This document shows, in pieces, positions 1 through 9,084 of a stretch of DNA of 64,000 bases. The position numbers and the translations under genes are program-made. Position 1 is the first letter of the stretch; the number at the start of each line of letters is the position of its first letter. Below the pieces are notes generated by a model. The model ran no database searches. It saw nothing but the letters and a program-made list of their open reading frames with translations, and was not told the DNA's origin. The stretch lies in the NCBI GenBank assembly GCA_030591565.1, contig JAUVAU010000004.1, forward strand, positions 1 to 64,000. Direction: 5' to 3'. The stretch comes from Deltaproteobacteria bacterium (GTDB taxonomy: Bacteria; Desulfobacterota; Deferrisomatia; Deferrisomatales; BM512).

Positions 1-1
1 A

Positions 2-166
2 TTTATGAGCCACGTGGAGACGCCCCAGGAGAAGATACGTGAAGAGATGCGGTTGACGCCGCTGCGTGGGCGAATCGAAAATTTCGGGGAAGTTGAGGAG
101 GGGTTTTTCAGCGGACAGGCCCTGCGAGAGGCGCGGCGCTGTCTGCAGTGTCACAGAGAGCTATAG
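2..166 (+). CDS. C-terminal end of an FAD/Fe-S oxidoreductase (partial)
   Basis: The reading frame is open from the window edge to a TAG at 164-166 and gives about 54 residues. The tail reads FFSGQALREARRCLQC. The EAxRCLQC pattern is the cysteine motif found in GltD/NfnB-like FAD oxidoreductases and in related heterodisulfide-reductase-type flavoproteins; the NfnB gene at 40950 has EAKRCLQC. The N-terminal part lies outside the window, so the exact family cannot be fixed. Confidence 0.5.
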   Translation, partial: FMSHVETPQEKIREEMRLTPLRGRIENFGEVEEGFFSGQALREARRCLQCHREL

Positions 167-244
167 ATGGATAGGTTACGTTAATCTTTTATGCCGTGTG
201 CAGCCGCCCCATGAGCGCCACGGCGACTTTAGTATGGAGTTGAA

Positions 245-1612
245 ATGGCTACAGGCAAGAAGAAGAAATCACTGGTTGACCGGATTTACGATTTTTTATG
301 TTCGGTCAAGCTCTCACTGGGAGTGTTGATCGCGCTGGCGTTAACGTCGATTTTCGGCACCGTTATCCAGCAGGGCAAAGACGCCTCCACCTATCTGGGC
401 CTCTACGGGGAGACCTGGGCGAAGATTATCGATATTTTTGACCTTGGCGATATGTACTACTCCTGGTGGTTCAAGCTCCTCCTGTCGCTGCTCATGGTCA
501 ACATCACCTTTTGTTCGATCAAGAGAATCCCCAAGGCGTTGAGGTTGATGAAGGACAGCGACCCGGTTTACGACAACCGCCCGGTCGCGATCCATGAGCG
601 CTTCAATGCCACCAGCAAGGAGTCGGTTGAAGAGGTGGCCAAGAAGGCCGAAGAGTTGCTCTCTTCAAAGGTGGGTGCGGTAAAGCGCGAGGAGAAAGAT
701 GGCTCGATATACCTCATGACCTCCAAGGGCAAGTTTAGCAGGATGGGTGTCTACATCACTCACTTTAGCCTCTTCCTCTTCGGCCTCGGCGCCATAGTGG
801 GCTCCGCTACCGGTTTCAAGGGCGGGGTCAACATCATCGAGGGTCGCACCGCCACCACCGTCTACGACCGCGCTTTGGGCAAAGAGGTGCCGCTCGGTTT
901 CGATATCAGGTGTGATGATTTTGAGCTTGAGCTCTACGCCGCGACCGGTCGCCCCAAGGACTATAAGTCCACCCTGGTGATCATCGAGGATGGCAAAGAG
1001 GTCGCCAAGAAGACGATCGAGGTCAATAGTCCGCTGATCCACAACGGCTACTATTTCTATCAGTCCAGCTACGGTCAGGTGGGTGTGCGCGGGGTAACAT
1101 TATCCGTGGCGGGGCTTGATCGCCGCTATATCCACGTCAACAAGGTGCTGGGCAAAGATAGCGGCCTGGTCATGCCCGATGGCTCGAAGCTTGTGATTCG
1201 TGACATGTGGAAAGACCCCGCTGGGCGCGCCCCCGATGGCGTGATGCTCGGGCTGATGCGTGACGGCAAGCTTGTCACCACGGGCAGGGTGTTCGCCAAG
1301 GAGGTAAGCCCCAATATGTGGCCGGTGGGCAGCTACCTGGTGAAGGTCAATGAGATAGACTGGTGGAACTACACCGGGCTGCAGGTCGCCAGGGATCCGG
1401 GTGTGCCGATTATATGGGCGGGCTGCTTCATAATCACGTTGGGGCTGATGATTTCCTTCTTCATGAGCCACCGCAGGGTGTGGGCTCGCATATCGGAAAA
1501 AGACGGTAAGACCAATGTGGAATTTGCGGGCAACGCCAGCAGAAACAGGATCTCTTTTGAGAGATGGTTTGAAGTCTTGTGCAAGGATGCACAGGAAACC
1601 TTTGAAAAATAG
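245..1612 (+). CDS. resB: cytochrome c biogenesis protein ResB
   Basis: A 455-residue membrane protein of the ResB (Ccs1) family, the partner of CcsB in System II heme delivery and attachment to apocytochromes c. Hydrophobic segments are visible near residues 20-45, 75-95, 170-190 and 385-410, with a large periplasmic domain between the third and fourth, as in the family. The N-terminus (KLSLGVLIALALTSIFGTVI) is a typical ResB first helix ending in GT-hydrophobic-Q. The ATG at 245 has GGAG at 236-239. It is followed 64 bases later by ccsB, and the downstream multiheme cytochrome is an obvious client. Confidence 0.93.
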   Translation: MATGKKKKSLVDRIYDFLCSVKLSLGVLIALALTSIFGTVIQQGKDASTYLGLYGETWAKIIDIFDLGDMYYSWWFKLLLSLLMVNITFCSIKRIPKALRLMKDSDPVYDNRPVAIHERFNATSKESVEEVAKKAEELLSSKVGAVKREEKDGSIYLMTSKGKFSRMGVYITHFSLFLFGLGAIVGSATGFKGGVNIIEGRTATTVYDRALGKEVPLGFDIRCDDFELELYAATGRPKDYKSTLVIIEDGKEVAKKTIEVNSPLIHNGYYFYQSSYGQVGVRGVTLSVAGLDRRYIHVNKVLGKDSGLVMPDGSKLVIRDMWKDPAGRAPDGVMLGLMRDGKLVTTGRVFAKEVSPNMWPVGSYLVKVNEIDWWNYTGLQVARDPGVPIIWAGCFIITLGLMISFFMSHRRVWARISEKDGKTNVEFAGNASRNRISFERWFEVLCKDAQETFEK

Positions 1613-1676
1613 TCTGTATGTTGTATAAATATTGATTAAGGGCGTCCTTGGAGTATCCGGGCGCCAGGAGTTGATG

Positions 1677-2525
1677 ATGATTAATACGTATAATGATGAA
1701 ATGTTTGGCATCGCGATGGTTATCTATCTGCTTGCCAGCGTCATCTATGTTGTTTACGCAGTGTCGCAAAACAAAAAAGTCGGTTTGGCTGCTACCCTGA
1801 TGGCGGTATGCGGATTTTTGGTAAACACCGCCGCCATGGGTGTCAGAATGGTAGAGACCCAGAAGGTGGGTTTTTACGTGCCGCTGTCCAACATGTATGA
1901 GTCGATGGTCTTCTTCGCATGGTCCATCATGCTCATATATTTGATCTTTGAATATGTCTACGGATACAAGGTTATCGGCGTGCCGGTGAGTATTCTGGGG
2001 TTTTTGTCCATCGCTTTTGTTTCGCTCAATCCCAATATTTCGTCTGAGCTGTCGCCGCTGGTGCCTGCGCTGCAGTCCAACTGGCTGACCTCGCACGTCA
2101 TCACCTGCTTTATCGGGTATGCTGCGTTCGCGCTCTCCTTTGCGATATCGATCCTCTATCTGATCAAGGGCGATGACAAAAAATCTGGCGGTGACGATGA
2201 CAAGCCCCCCATTTTGCCGCCCAAAAAGGTGCTCGACGAGCTTTCGTACAAAGCGGTCGCAGTGGGTTTTCCGCTGCTGACGCTTGGCATCCTGACCGGC
2301 GCGGCCTGGGCTAACTACGCTTGGGGCACCTACTGGAGTTGGGACCCCAAGGAGACCTGGTCTCTGATAACATGGTTCGTATACGCCGCGTTTTTACATG
2401 CGCGTTTTACCGCTGGCTGGCATGGCAAGCCTCTTGCCTGGATGTCGGTTGTCGGTTTTGGCGCTGTGATTTTTACATATTGGGGTGTTAACTTCTGGCT
2501 TTCCGGCTTGCACAGCTACGGTTGA
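1677..2525 (+). CDS. ccsB: cytochrome c biogenesis protein CcsB/ResC (CcsA family)
   Basis: An integral membrane heme-handling protein of System II, about 282 residues with roughly eight hydrophobic segments. The tryptophan-rich WWD-type signature is clear at TGAAWANYAWGTYWSWDPKETW, quoted here only by its core WGTYWSWDPKETW, and is followed by HARFTAGWHGK containing the external histidine ligand. Conserved histidine SHVITCFIGYAAF is also present. AGGAG at 1666-1670 favours the ATG at 1677 (6-base spacing) over ATG 1674; a TTG further upstream at 1632 has no such site. It forms an operon with resB. Confidence 0.93.
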   Translation: MINTYNDEMFGIAMVIYLLASVIYVVYAVSQNKKVGLAATLMAVCGFLVNTAAMGVRMVETQKVGFYVPLSNMYESMVFFAWSIMLIYLIFEYVYGYKVIGVPVSILGFLSIAFVSLNPNISSELSPLVPALQSNWLTSHVITCFIGYAAFALSFAISILYLIKGDDKKSGGDDDKPPILPPKKVLDELSYKAVAVGFPLLTLGILTGAAWANYAWGTYWSWDPKETWSLITWFVYAAFLHARFTAGWHGKPLAWMSVVGFGAVIFTYWGVNFWLSGLHSYG

Positions 2526-2674
2526 TCGGGGCGGCAGGGCCAGGGGATGGTTGCAATTAATGTGGCGAGGCTGTGATTCGGTGCAATTTCAGCATTGTCG
2601 CATCCTCAGTTGTGGGGGTGTGGGCTTCGCCATTGCCGTAGATCTACATGAGGTATCAGATGAAAGGGAGGAAA

Positions 2675-3967
2675 ATGAATCGCGCTCTGGTGTCGGTAGT
2701 CGTTGTAGTTCTGGCGGTCCTTTTCTGGGTTAGTGGTACAGCATGGGCGGATGGGTGCATAACCGATTCCTGCCATGCGACTATGGGGACTGCTGCATAC
2801 GTTCACGGCCCAGTTGCGGCTGGTCAATGCGTTATTTGCCACTCGCAATCAACGGGCAATCATCCAAGCGGTAGCGGTAGCGATTTTATTCTCTCCGAGC
2901 AGGGCGGCAAGGAGCTTTGCTTTGCCTGCCATGAGAGAATGGATCAAAATCCTGTCGTTCATAAGCCTGTGCAAACCGGCGACTGTATAGCCTGTCACGA
3001 CCCGCATCAGTCAGATGCGGAGCTGATGCTCAAAAAGGCTACTACCAGTGAGTTGTGTTTTGCCTGCCATGATCCGAGCAAGACCCAGAAGGCGGTCGTG
3101 CACGGCCCGGTGGCTGCGGGTGACTGCAACATCTGTCACAACCCTCATTCGTCCCAATTCAAGGGACTCACGGAAGAGAAGGGCGCGGAGCTCTGCCTGC
3201 TGTGCCACATCGACCGCGAAGAGGAATTCAAGAGAAAATATGTCCATAAGCCGGTCGCTGAGGATTGCTCCAAGTGCCATGATCCCCACGGAACGGACTA
3301 CTCCTTCATGCTCTATGGCGAAGACAAGAACCTGTGCTATGCCTGCCATACGCGCACCAAGGAGCACATTGACAGCTCGTCGGTCAAACATACTGCGCTG
3401 AAAAAAGAAAAATGCACCGCATGCCATACCCCGCATTCTTCAAACTACCCCAGACAGCTCAGGTCGCCGACCAAAGATGTGTGCTACGTATGTCATACCG
3501 AGATGGGCGCCCTGGTGGCGTCGGCCAGGAACATGCACGGTCCCGTCAAGCAGGATGACTGTTACGCCTGCCACGATCCGCATGGGTCCAACTACACGAA
3601 GGTCTTGAAAAAGGACTTTCCACCCAGCTTCTACATGCCCTACAAGACTGAAAACTATGCGATCTGTTTTGATTGCCACAACAAGGATATTGCGCTCAAT
3701 CAGTTCACTACCAAGCTGACTGACTTTCGCAACGGCGACACAAACATGCACTACCTGCATGTCAACAAGGACCCCAAGGGCAGAAGCTGCAAGGCTTGCC
3801 ACGAGGTCCACGCCGGCAACCAGGAAAAGCATATCCGCAAAGAGGTTCCCTTCGGCAAAAAGTGGACGCTGCCGATCAACTTCACCAAGACGGAAAGCGG
3901 TGGACGTTGTGTGGTGGGTTGCCACAAGCCGAAAGACTACGACCGTGAAAACCCGGTCGCCTATTAA
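2675..3967 (+). CDS. secreted multiheme c-type cytochrome, doubled CXXCH type
   Basis: A signal peptide (MNRALVSVVVVVLAVLFWVSGTAWA) precedes about 405 residues with 13 canonical CXXCH motifs plus two non-standard ones, a CX4CH (CITDSCH) at the start and a CX3CH (CVVGCH) at the end. Motifs come in pairs of the form CxxCH...DCxxCHDPH, the doubled-CXXCH family architecture, and the DPHxS motif after every second heme supplies typical histidines. It is likely periplasmic or outer-membrane-associated and a client of the ResB/CcsB system just upstream. GGGAGG immediately upstream favours ATG 2675; ATG 2648 and 2660 are alternatives in frame but would lengthen the signal peptide. Confidence 0.9.
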   Translation: MNRALVSVVVVVLAVLFWVSGTAWADGCITDSCHATMGTAAYVHGPVAAGQCVICHSQSTGNHPSGSGSDFILSEQGGKELCFACHERMDQNPVVHKPVQTGDCIACHDPHQSDAELMLKKATTSELCFACHDPSKTQKAVVHGPVAAGDCNICHNPHSSQFKGLTEEKGAELCLLCHIDREEEFKRKYVHKPVAEDCSKCHDPHGTDYSFMLYGEDKNLCYACHTRTKEHIDSSSVKHTALKKEKCTACHTPHSSNYPRQLRSPTKDVCYVCHTEMGALVASARNMHGPVKQDDCYACHDPHGSNYTKVLKKDFPPSFYMPYKTENYAICFDCHNKDIALNQFTTKLTDFRNGDTNMHYLHVNKDPKGRSCKACHEVHAGNQEKHIRKEVPFGKKWTLPINFTKTESGGRCVVGCHKPKDYDRENPVAY

Positions 3968-3975
3968 TTGATCAG

Positions 3976-4013
3976 GAGCCACCCGCAATTTTGCCGGGTG
4001 GCTCTATCTTTTT
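3976..4013 (+). terminator. rho-independent terminator after the multiheme cytochrome
   Basis: GAGCCACCCG (3976-3985) and CGGGTGGCTC (3995-4004) form a perfect 10-bp stem with a 9-base loop, followed by TATCTTTTT. It ends the resB-ccsB-cytochrome transcript or attenuates into the next gene. Confidence 0.85.
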
Positions 4014-4051
4014 GGTTTCGACTTTTTGTATCCTGTCAACGGGAGCTTGAA

Positions 4052-5071
4052 ATGAAGGGTATAGTGGGTAGGGTTTTCAATTGGAGGATTGGCTGCATCG
4101 TTGCTGTTTTGTTGGCTCTGGCAATAGTTTCCCCCGCGCAAAGTGCTGAGGCTTTCAGAAGTCTCAAAATGGGGGATGTGGCTCCGGGGTTTACACTCAA
4201 GACCACCGGCGGGGATGATGTGCAGTATGAAGCGCCTCCAGAGGTGGCTATCGTTCTGGCATTCATCAAGCCGGGCCAGGAAAAAAGCGAGGCAGTCGCC
4301 AGGGATCTCGCGAGGCTCGGTGGCGAGGTCGCTGAAAAGTCACAGATACTGGCGATTCTTGTTGGCAGCGATGGCGTTGATGGCGCGGCCTGGGTCAAAA
4401 ATCTGGGGCTCAAGTATCCCGTGCTGCTCGACAAGGATGACGAGGTGTATGGCACCTACGGCGTCATGGTCGCTCCCCAGACGGCTGTCCTGGATGCCAA
4501 GGGTGTTTTGAAGGCGGAGATCAACGGTCACGTTGATGGTTATACGCGTCAGGTGGAAAACGCCCTGCGTGAAGTCTTGGGTATGGAGCAGCTCAAAGAC
4601 GAGTCCACCGAGGCGGCCGTTGAGTTGCCCAAAGAGCGCAAGGTCGCCATGCGGGAAGTTGCAAAGGCCCGCATGTTCATCAAGCGCAGGATGAAGTCCA
4701 AGGCGCTTCCCCAGGTTAGAAAAGCTGTGGCGAGTGACCCCACATACCTGGACGGTCAGTTGCTCCTGGGCGAGCTGTTGCTCGACGAGGGCGACGACGC
4801 CAATCTGGCCGAGGCCGAGACCAGTTTTGCGAAAGCCGCCGAACTTGATCCCTCCAATATCATGGTGAAAGTGGGTCTGGCGAGGATAATGGTTGCCAAG
4901 GGCGATGCCGCCGGAGCGGTCGGGGTGCTGGATAAAGCGGCCATGATCAGCCCCAACGCCGGCAAGCTCTATTACTACCTTGGACAGATACATGAGAAAA
5001 CCGGCAACCTCCAGGGAGCTGTTGACGCATATCGCAAAGCCCTGCACAAGCTGCTGAAAATAAAGAAATAG
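4052..5071 (+). CDS. exported redoxin-like domain plus TPR repeats
   Basis: About 339 residues. A signal sequence (residues 10-30) is followed by a thioredoxin-fold redoxin/TlpA-like domain (about 38-175) and at least three tetratricopeptide repeats (about 195-335, e.g. LDGQLLLGELLLDEGDDANLAEAETSF). In the place of the usual WCxxC the sequence reads FIKPGQEKS, and the mature protein appears to have no cysteine in the redoxin fold, so it is probably non-catalytic and used for binding. GGGAGC at 4041-4046 supports ATG 4052; an upstream TTG at 3968 lies inside the terminator region and is rejected. Its position suggests a role in cytochrome or heme-protein assembly, which is inference. Confidence 0.8.
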   Translation: MKGIVGRVFNWRIGCIVAVLLALAIVSPAQSAEAFRSLKMGDVAPGFTLKTTGGDDVQYEAPPEVAIVLAFIKPGQEKSEAVARDLARLGGEVAEKSQILAILVGSDGVDGAAWVKNLGLKYPVLLDKDDEVYGTYGVMVAPQTAVLDAKGVLKAEINGHVDGYTRQVENALREVLGMEQLKDESTEAAVELPKERKVAMREVAKARMFIKRRMKSKALPQVRKAVASDPTYLDGQLLLGELLLDEGDDANLAEAETSFAKAAELDPSNIMVKVGLARIMVAKGDAAGAVGVLDKAAMISPNAGKLYYYLGQIHEKTGNLQGAVDAYRKALHKLLKIKK

Positions 5072-5137
5072 AACAATCGTCTGCGCCCGAGCTTTGGCGT
5101 GGACGGTTGATTTGCCTCAACCGAGAGTGCATCAGAT

Positions 5138-5449
5138 ATGATTGAGACTATTAATGGAATCCTCGGCCTCCTGTCCGAACCCATGTATGAGGCGGCCAGC
5201 GATCTTCAGGAAGTCCTTGCTGAGTGGGAGTTTGTGAATATCTGGATTCTGGTGTCGGTCATAGTCCTGATCGGTTCGGGGTTTGTGCCCTATGTCCTGG
5301 GGAAAGTGGGAGATGGCGGCGCCAAGTTGAAGGGCCAGGTACTGGGTGTCGCCTGGGGTGTTTCGCTGGCAGCCCTGTGGGCGGCCTTGCATATCGGAAT
5401 AGGGCGAGGTGAGTTTGGCGAAGTCATGTTCAACGGCACCTTGCTCTGA
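5138..5449 (+). CDS. small membrane protein of unknown function
   Basis: A 103-residue protein with two hydrophobic segments (about 33-55 and 68-88) separated by a short charged loop. I recognise no family. Codon use matches the neighbours and the gene lies between the TPR protein and an Fe-S membrane protein, so it is probably real and part of the same redox group. There is a poor Shine-Dalgarno match before the ATG. Confidence 0.55.
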   Translation: MIETINGILGLLSEPMYEAASDLQEVLAEWEFVNIWILVSVIVLIGSGFVPYVLGKVGDGGAKLKGQVLGVAWGVSLAALWAALHIGIGRGEFGEVMFNGTLL

Positions 5450-5522
5450 CTCAGCTGCATAGGGGTCGGGTGACTCCCAGGAACATTGAAGACAGATTGA
5501 CCAGCCGCAAAGTGCGGTTCAA

Positions 5523-5559
5523 CGGCTGCGCCCGGGCAAAATGGAGCGCGCCGTTTTTT
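5523..5559 (+). terminator. probable rho-independent terminator
   Basis: CGGC-T-GCGC (5523-5531) pairs with GCGCGCCG (5546-5553) with one bulged T, followed by six T (5554-5559). Confidence 0.65.
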
Positions 5560-5591
5560 ATGCGCCCGCGGGCCCGTTTGGTATGAGATAG

Positions 5592-6431
5592 ATGAGACTG
5601 CGTCGTTATTTCCAATTTGCAATGAGCCTTGGCGCCAATAGTTATGTGCAAGGTTTCGTTAGTAATCCCCCGGCGATCTACCAGGGTTCCGCCAAGGGTT
5701 TCTGCGTGCCGATCCTCAACTGCTACGCATGTCCGTCGGCTCTTTTTTCCTGCCCCATCGGCACCATTCAGCACTTCATGGTCGTCCACCAGATTCCCTA
5801 TTACGTGATCGGGTACCTGAGCATAATCGGCGCGACCATCGGTCGGATGCCCTGCGGTACGCTTTGCCCGTTTGGCCTCTTTCAGGATCTTCTCTATAAG
5901 CTGCCGTCGTTGAAGATCAAGCTGCCGCCGTTCTTGCGACCGATGAAGTACATGGTCCTTGTGGCGCTGGTGATCGTCATCCCCTGGATAACCAATGAGA
6001 ACTGGTTCTCCAAATTGTGTCCGATGGGCACCCTTATAGGCGGTTTGCCCTGGGTGACGATAAGCGCGGAAGTCCGGTCCATGATCCGCGATCTCTTCTG
6101 GATCAAGGTGTCGATGCTGATCTTTTTTACCGCGTCATCCATAGTAGCCAAGCGACCTTTTTGTCAGATGGTATGCCCGCTTGGCGCCCTCTATGGGCTA
6201 TTCAACCGGTTCAGCCTCGTGCGTCTGAAGTGGGATGCCGAAAAATGCACCCATTGCCGCAAATGCCAGGAAGTGTGTCCGATGGAGATCGCCGTGTGGG
6301 AAGGTGAAAACATCGGCCACTGTATCCGCTGCCTGGATTGTACGGCGTGTGAAGCGATAAACGTGTGTACGGTGCTTACCAGCGAGTCCACGAAAGAGAG
6401 CGAACAACCGGGCTCTGTGGAGTTGGCTTAG
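5592..6431 (+). CDS. NapH/YccM-like membrane protein with two 4Fe-4S clusters
   Basis: A 279-residue polytopic protein. Two cysteine-rich loops of the NapH/NosR type are visible: CYACPSALFSCPIG near residue 47-60 and FCQMVCPLGALYG near 195. A C-terminal ferredoxin domain carries CTHCRKCQEVCP and CIRCLDCTACEAINVC (about 221-262). Such proteins pass electrons from the quinone pool to periplasmic or membrane oxidoreductases. Neighbours (multiheme cytochrome, heme sensor kinase) fit a periplasmic electron-transfer role; the exact partner is not visible. Confidence 0.85.
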   Translation: MRLRRYFQFAMSLGANSYVQGFVSNPPAIYQGSAKGFCVPILNCYACPSALFSCPIGTIQHFMVVHQIPYYVIGYLSIIGATIGRMPCGTLCPFGLFQDLLYKLPSLKIKLPPFLRPMKYMVLVALVIVIPWITNENWFSKLCPMGTLIGGLPWVTISAEVRSMIRDLFWIKVSMLIFFTASSIVAKRPFCQMVCPLGALYGLFNRFSLVRLKWDAEKCTHCRKCQEVCPMEIAVWEGENIGHCIRCLDCTACEAINVCTVLTSESTKESEQPGSVELA

Positions 6432-6478
6432 AGCGCACCTCGTACGCCTATGGTCAATAAACTGATACTGGTTTACGA

Positions 6479-7993
6479 TTGGCTGAATTGGCCGTGTTGA
6501 AATCATTAAACGTAAAACTGAATTTCGCCATCGCTGTCGTGCTGGTGCTCGTCATGGGCCTGAGTGCGTACTTTACCCTCCAGGAGCGCCAGAGCGAGGC
6601 GATAGCCAACACAAAGACCAAAGCGCAGCTGCTCACCACCACTGTCAGCAATATCATTCGCCGCGACATGGAGAGTAACCATGAAAAAGACATGGGTAAG
6701 CTCATCGGCGTCGTCAGCGAGTTCCGCGATATCGAAACCTTCCGCATCTTCAACACCGAAGGCATAATCCTCCACTCGGCAGAACCCGGCGAAGTCTTCA
6801 ATTCCATCGACGACCTCGTGCTTGATGTTTTCCAGAGCGGCAACCATTCCGCGCCATTTAGGGCCGAGGGCGGGGGGTCGTTGAGTTTTTGCCGTGTCGA
6901 GGTGATGCAAAACGAACCCGCCTGCTACCGTTGCCACGGCTCCGATACCGACATCGTGGGTGTGCTTGAGGTGTGCATGTCCATGGCCGAGGCCGACGAA
7001 CTGCTGATAGCCAGCCGTGACTACCTCATCCTCTCAACCTTGGGAACGATCCTTATCGTCGCCCTGGCGGTCAGCATCGTCACGACCTTGATGATAAAGC
7101 GCCCGATTTCAGCCTTGGAGAAAACCATGGGCAGGGCGCAGCAGGGGCGGCTCGATGTCAGGGCAGAGGCGCGCAGCAACGATGAGCTTGGGCGACTGGG
7201 CAGATCGTTCAACAACATGATCACACGGCTTGATGAAAGTAATATTGAAATCCAGCGGCTTCACCACGAGCAGATGAAACGCTCCGAGCGTTTGGCCTCC
7301 ATCGGAGAGATGGCGGCCAGCGTGGCCCATGAGATCAAGAACCCCCTGGCGGGACTTTCAGGCGCCGCGCACATACTCTCAAAGAGCTTTAGCGAGGAGG
7401 ACCCGCGAATCCACGCTGCCGAAGAGATGATAAAGCTCACCGGCAGGCTGGACAAGACGATCAACGATCTGCTGAGCTTTGCCCGCGAACTGAACCCGGA
7501 CTGGCACCAGTCCAACCCCAACGACGTGATAGATGAAACGCTGTTCTTTATCGACAAGGACAGTAAGGACGATGAGCGCCGGGTCGAGAAGGATCTTGAC
7601 GCACTTGTTCCCGAGATCGAGACCGATGAGCAGCTGTTGCAGCAGATACTGTATAACCTTATCATAAACGCTCGTCAGGCTTGCGCAGACAAGGTCGGAG
7701 CGTGCGTAAGGGTATCTTCCAGCAGGTTGCCCACGATCAGGATGCCGGGCGAGTATGTGCAAGCTGAGTATGTGGAGATCAAGGTAGCTGACAGTGGACC
7801 GGGTATCCCCGCCGAAACAATGTCCAACATCTTCAAGCCGTTTTTCACCACCAAGATTAAAGGAACGGGCCTCGGCTTGTCGATCTGTAGTAATATCGTA
7901 GATGCGCTCGGTGGCGTCATATACGTTGATACCACCGTTGGGCAGGGTTCCACATTCTACATATGGTTAAAACGAGAAAGGACGACAACATGA
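6479..7993 (+). CDS. membrane sensor histidine kinase with a periplasmic CXXCH heme-c motif
   Basis: About 504 residues: TM1 (15-33), periplasmic sensor (35-180), TM2 (182-205), HAMP (205-260), HisKA with phosphoacceptor H284 in ASVAHEIKNP, then HATPase with N box (LLQQILYNLIINARQA), DSGPGIP and GTGLGLSI. The sensor contains CYRCH at 149-153 in the context NEPACYRCHG, the covalent heme c attachment motif, so redox, NO or CO sensing is plausible. Start is uncertain: TTG 6479, GTG 6494 and TTG 6497 are all weak. No response regulator is adjacent; the stop overlaps the next ATG (ATGA). Confidence 0.88.
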   Translation: MAELAVLKSLNVKLNFAIAVVLVLVMGLSAYFTLQERQSEAIANTKTKAQLLTTTVSNIIRRDMESNHEKDMGKLIGVVSEFRDIETFRIFNTEGIILHSAEPGEVFNSIDDLVLDVFQSGNHSAPFRAEGGGSLSFCRVEVMQNEPACYRCHGSDTDIVGVLEVCMSMAEADELLIASRDYLILSTLGTILIVALAVSIVTTLMIKRPISALEKTMGRAQQGRLDVRAEARSNDELGRLGRSFNNMITRLDESNIEIQRLHHEQMKRSERLASIGEMAASVAHEIKNPLAGLSGAAHILSKSFSEEDPRIHAAEEMIKLTGRLDKTINDLLSFARELNPDWHQSNPNDVIDETLFFIDKDSKDDERRVEKDLDALVPEIETDEQLLQQILYNLIINARQACADKVGACVRVSSSRLPTIRMPGEYVQAEYVEIKVADSGPGIPAETMSNIFKPFFTTKIKGTGLGLSICSNIVDALGGVIYVDTTVGQGSTFYIWLKRERTTT

Positions 7994-9033
7994 AAAAGCT
8001 AATCCTGATAATGCTCTGTGCTCTGCTGGCAGGTTGTGTCGTCAGCAAGCAGCGGTACCAGGACCAATTCCTCGAAGCTCGTGAACTCTCCTCAAAAGTG
8101 GAGGGGTTGGAAAGCAGGCTGGAAAGAAAAGAGCAGGAGGGTGTTCAGCTCACTGAGAAGATAGCTGTGCTTGAAGAGGAACTCGAAACCGTCGGAGGTG
8201 AAAAGGACGTGTGCGACAAATCCCTGGCCGAAACCCGCCAGCAGCTCGAAAAGTGCCGGGATTTGAGCGCGGGACTTGAAGGCGAGCTTGACGTCGGTAA
8301 AAAATCCCTTCGCAGCGCAGAGGCCGAGCATGGAAAACTTCTGGGCCGGATTGAAGAAATGAAAGCCAACCACACGCAAAAACTCGCCGACATAGAGAGT
8401 GAGTTGAAAAGGCGCGACATCAAGATGGAGGAGTTTCGCGAGAAGATACATATCTCGGAGACCGATCGCGCCGTGTTGATGGAGCAGAAAGAGAAGTTGA
8501 AGCTCGAAAAGCAGGAGCGTATTGACGAGCTCAGCAAGACCTACGATGAACTGCTGACGGCGATGGAGGGGGAGATTGAAAAAGGCCAGGTGCAGATCTC
8601 CAAACTGAAGGGGCAGCTCTCGGTCAACCTGCTAAATGAAATCCTCTTCGATTCCGGCGAGGCCACCGTCAAGGAGCAGGGCCAGGAGGTGCTGCTCCAG
8701 GTCGCCGAGGCGCTAAAGAACGTCACCGACAAGGCGATTGTCATCGAAGGGCACACCGACAACGTGCCGATCATAGGCGGGCTCGCCGAGCGATTTTCGA
8801 GCAACTGGGAATTGAGCACGGCCAGGTCCGTTTCGGTCGTGAGGTATCTTGTCGATGCGGCGGGGCTGGACCCGACCAAGATGGTCGCCAGCGGTTATGG
8901 CGAACACAGGCCGGTGAGCGAAAACGATACGGAGGAGGGGCGGGCCAAGAACCGCCGCATTGAGATCAAGCTCGTGCCGCTAAATTATATCGGCTTGCAA
9001 AATAGTGAAGAGGCCGAGGCTGGACAGGAGTAG
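7990..9033 (+). CDS. OmpA-family lipoprotein with long coiled coil
   Basis: About 347 residues. A lipoprotein signal with lipobox LLAGC (Cys at residue 16) is followed by about 190 residues of Glu/Lys-rich heptad coiled coil and a C-terminal OmpA peptidoglycan-binding domain (GHTDNVPI...LSTARSVSVVRYL...GYGEHRPV...NRRIEI). The family links outer membrane to peptidoglycan. ATG 7990 overlaps the kinase stop (ATGA), implying translational coupling. An upstream GTG at 7963 would spoil the signal peptide. Confidence 0.88.
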   Translation: MKKLILIMLCALLAGCVVSKQRYQDQFLEARELSSKVEGLESRLERKEQEGVQLTEKIAVLEEELETVGGEKDVCDKSLAETRQQLEKCRDLSAGLEGELDVGKKSLRSAEAEHGKLLGRIEEMKANHTQKLADIESELKRRDIKMEEFREKIHISETDRAVLMEQKEKLKLEKQERIDELSKTYDELLTAMEGEIEKGQVQISKLKGQLSVNLLNEILFDSGEATVKEQGQEVLLQVAEALKNVTDKAIVIEGHTDNVPIIGGLAERFSSNWELSTARSVSVVRYLVDAAGLDPTKMVASGYGEHRPVSENDTEEGRAKNRRIEIKLVPLNYIGLQNSEEAEAGQE

Positions 9034-9084
9034 GGGCTTGGGCTGCCGACTGCCATTGGTGGAAGACAACGGGGGGAGTACAGC

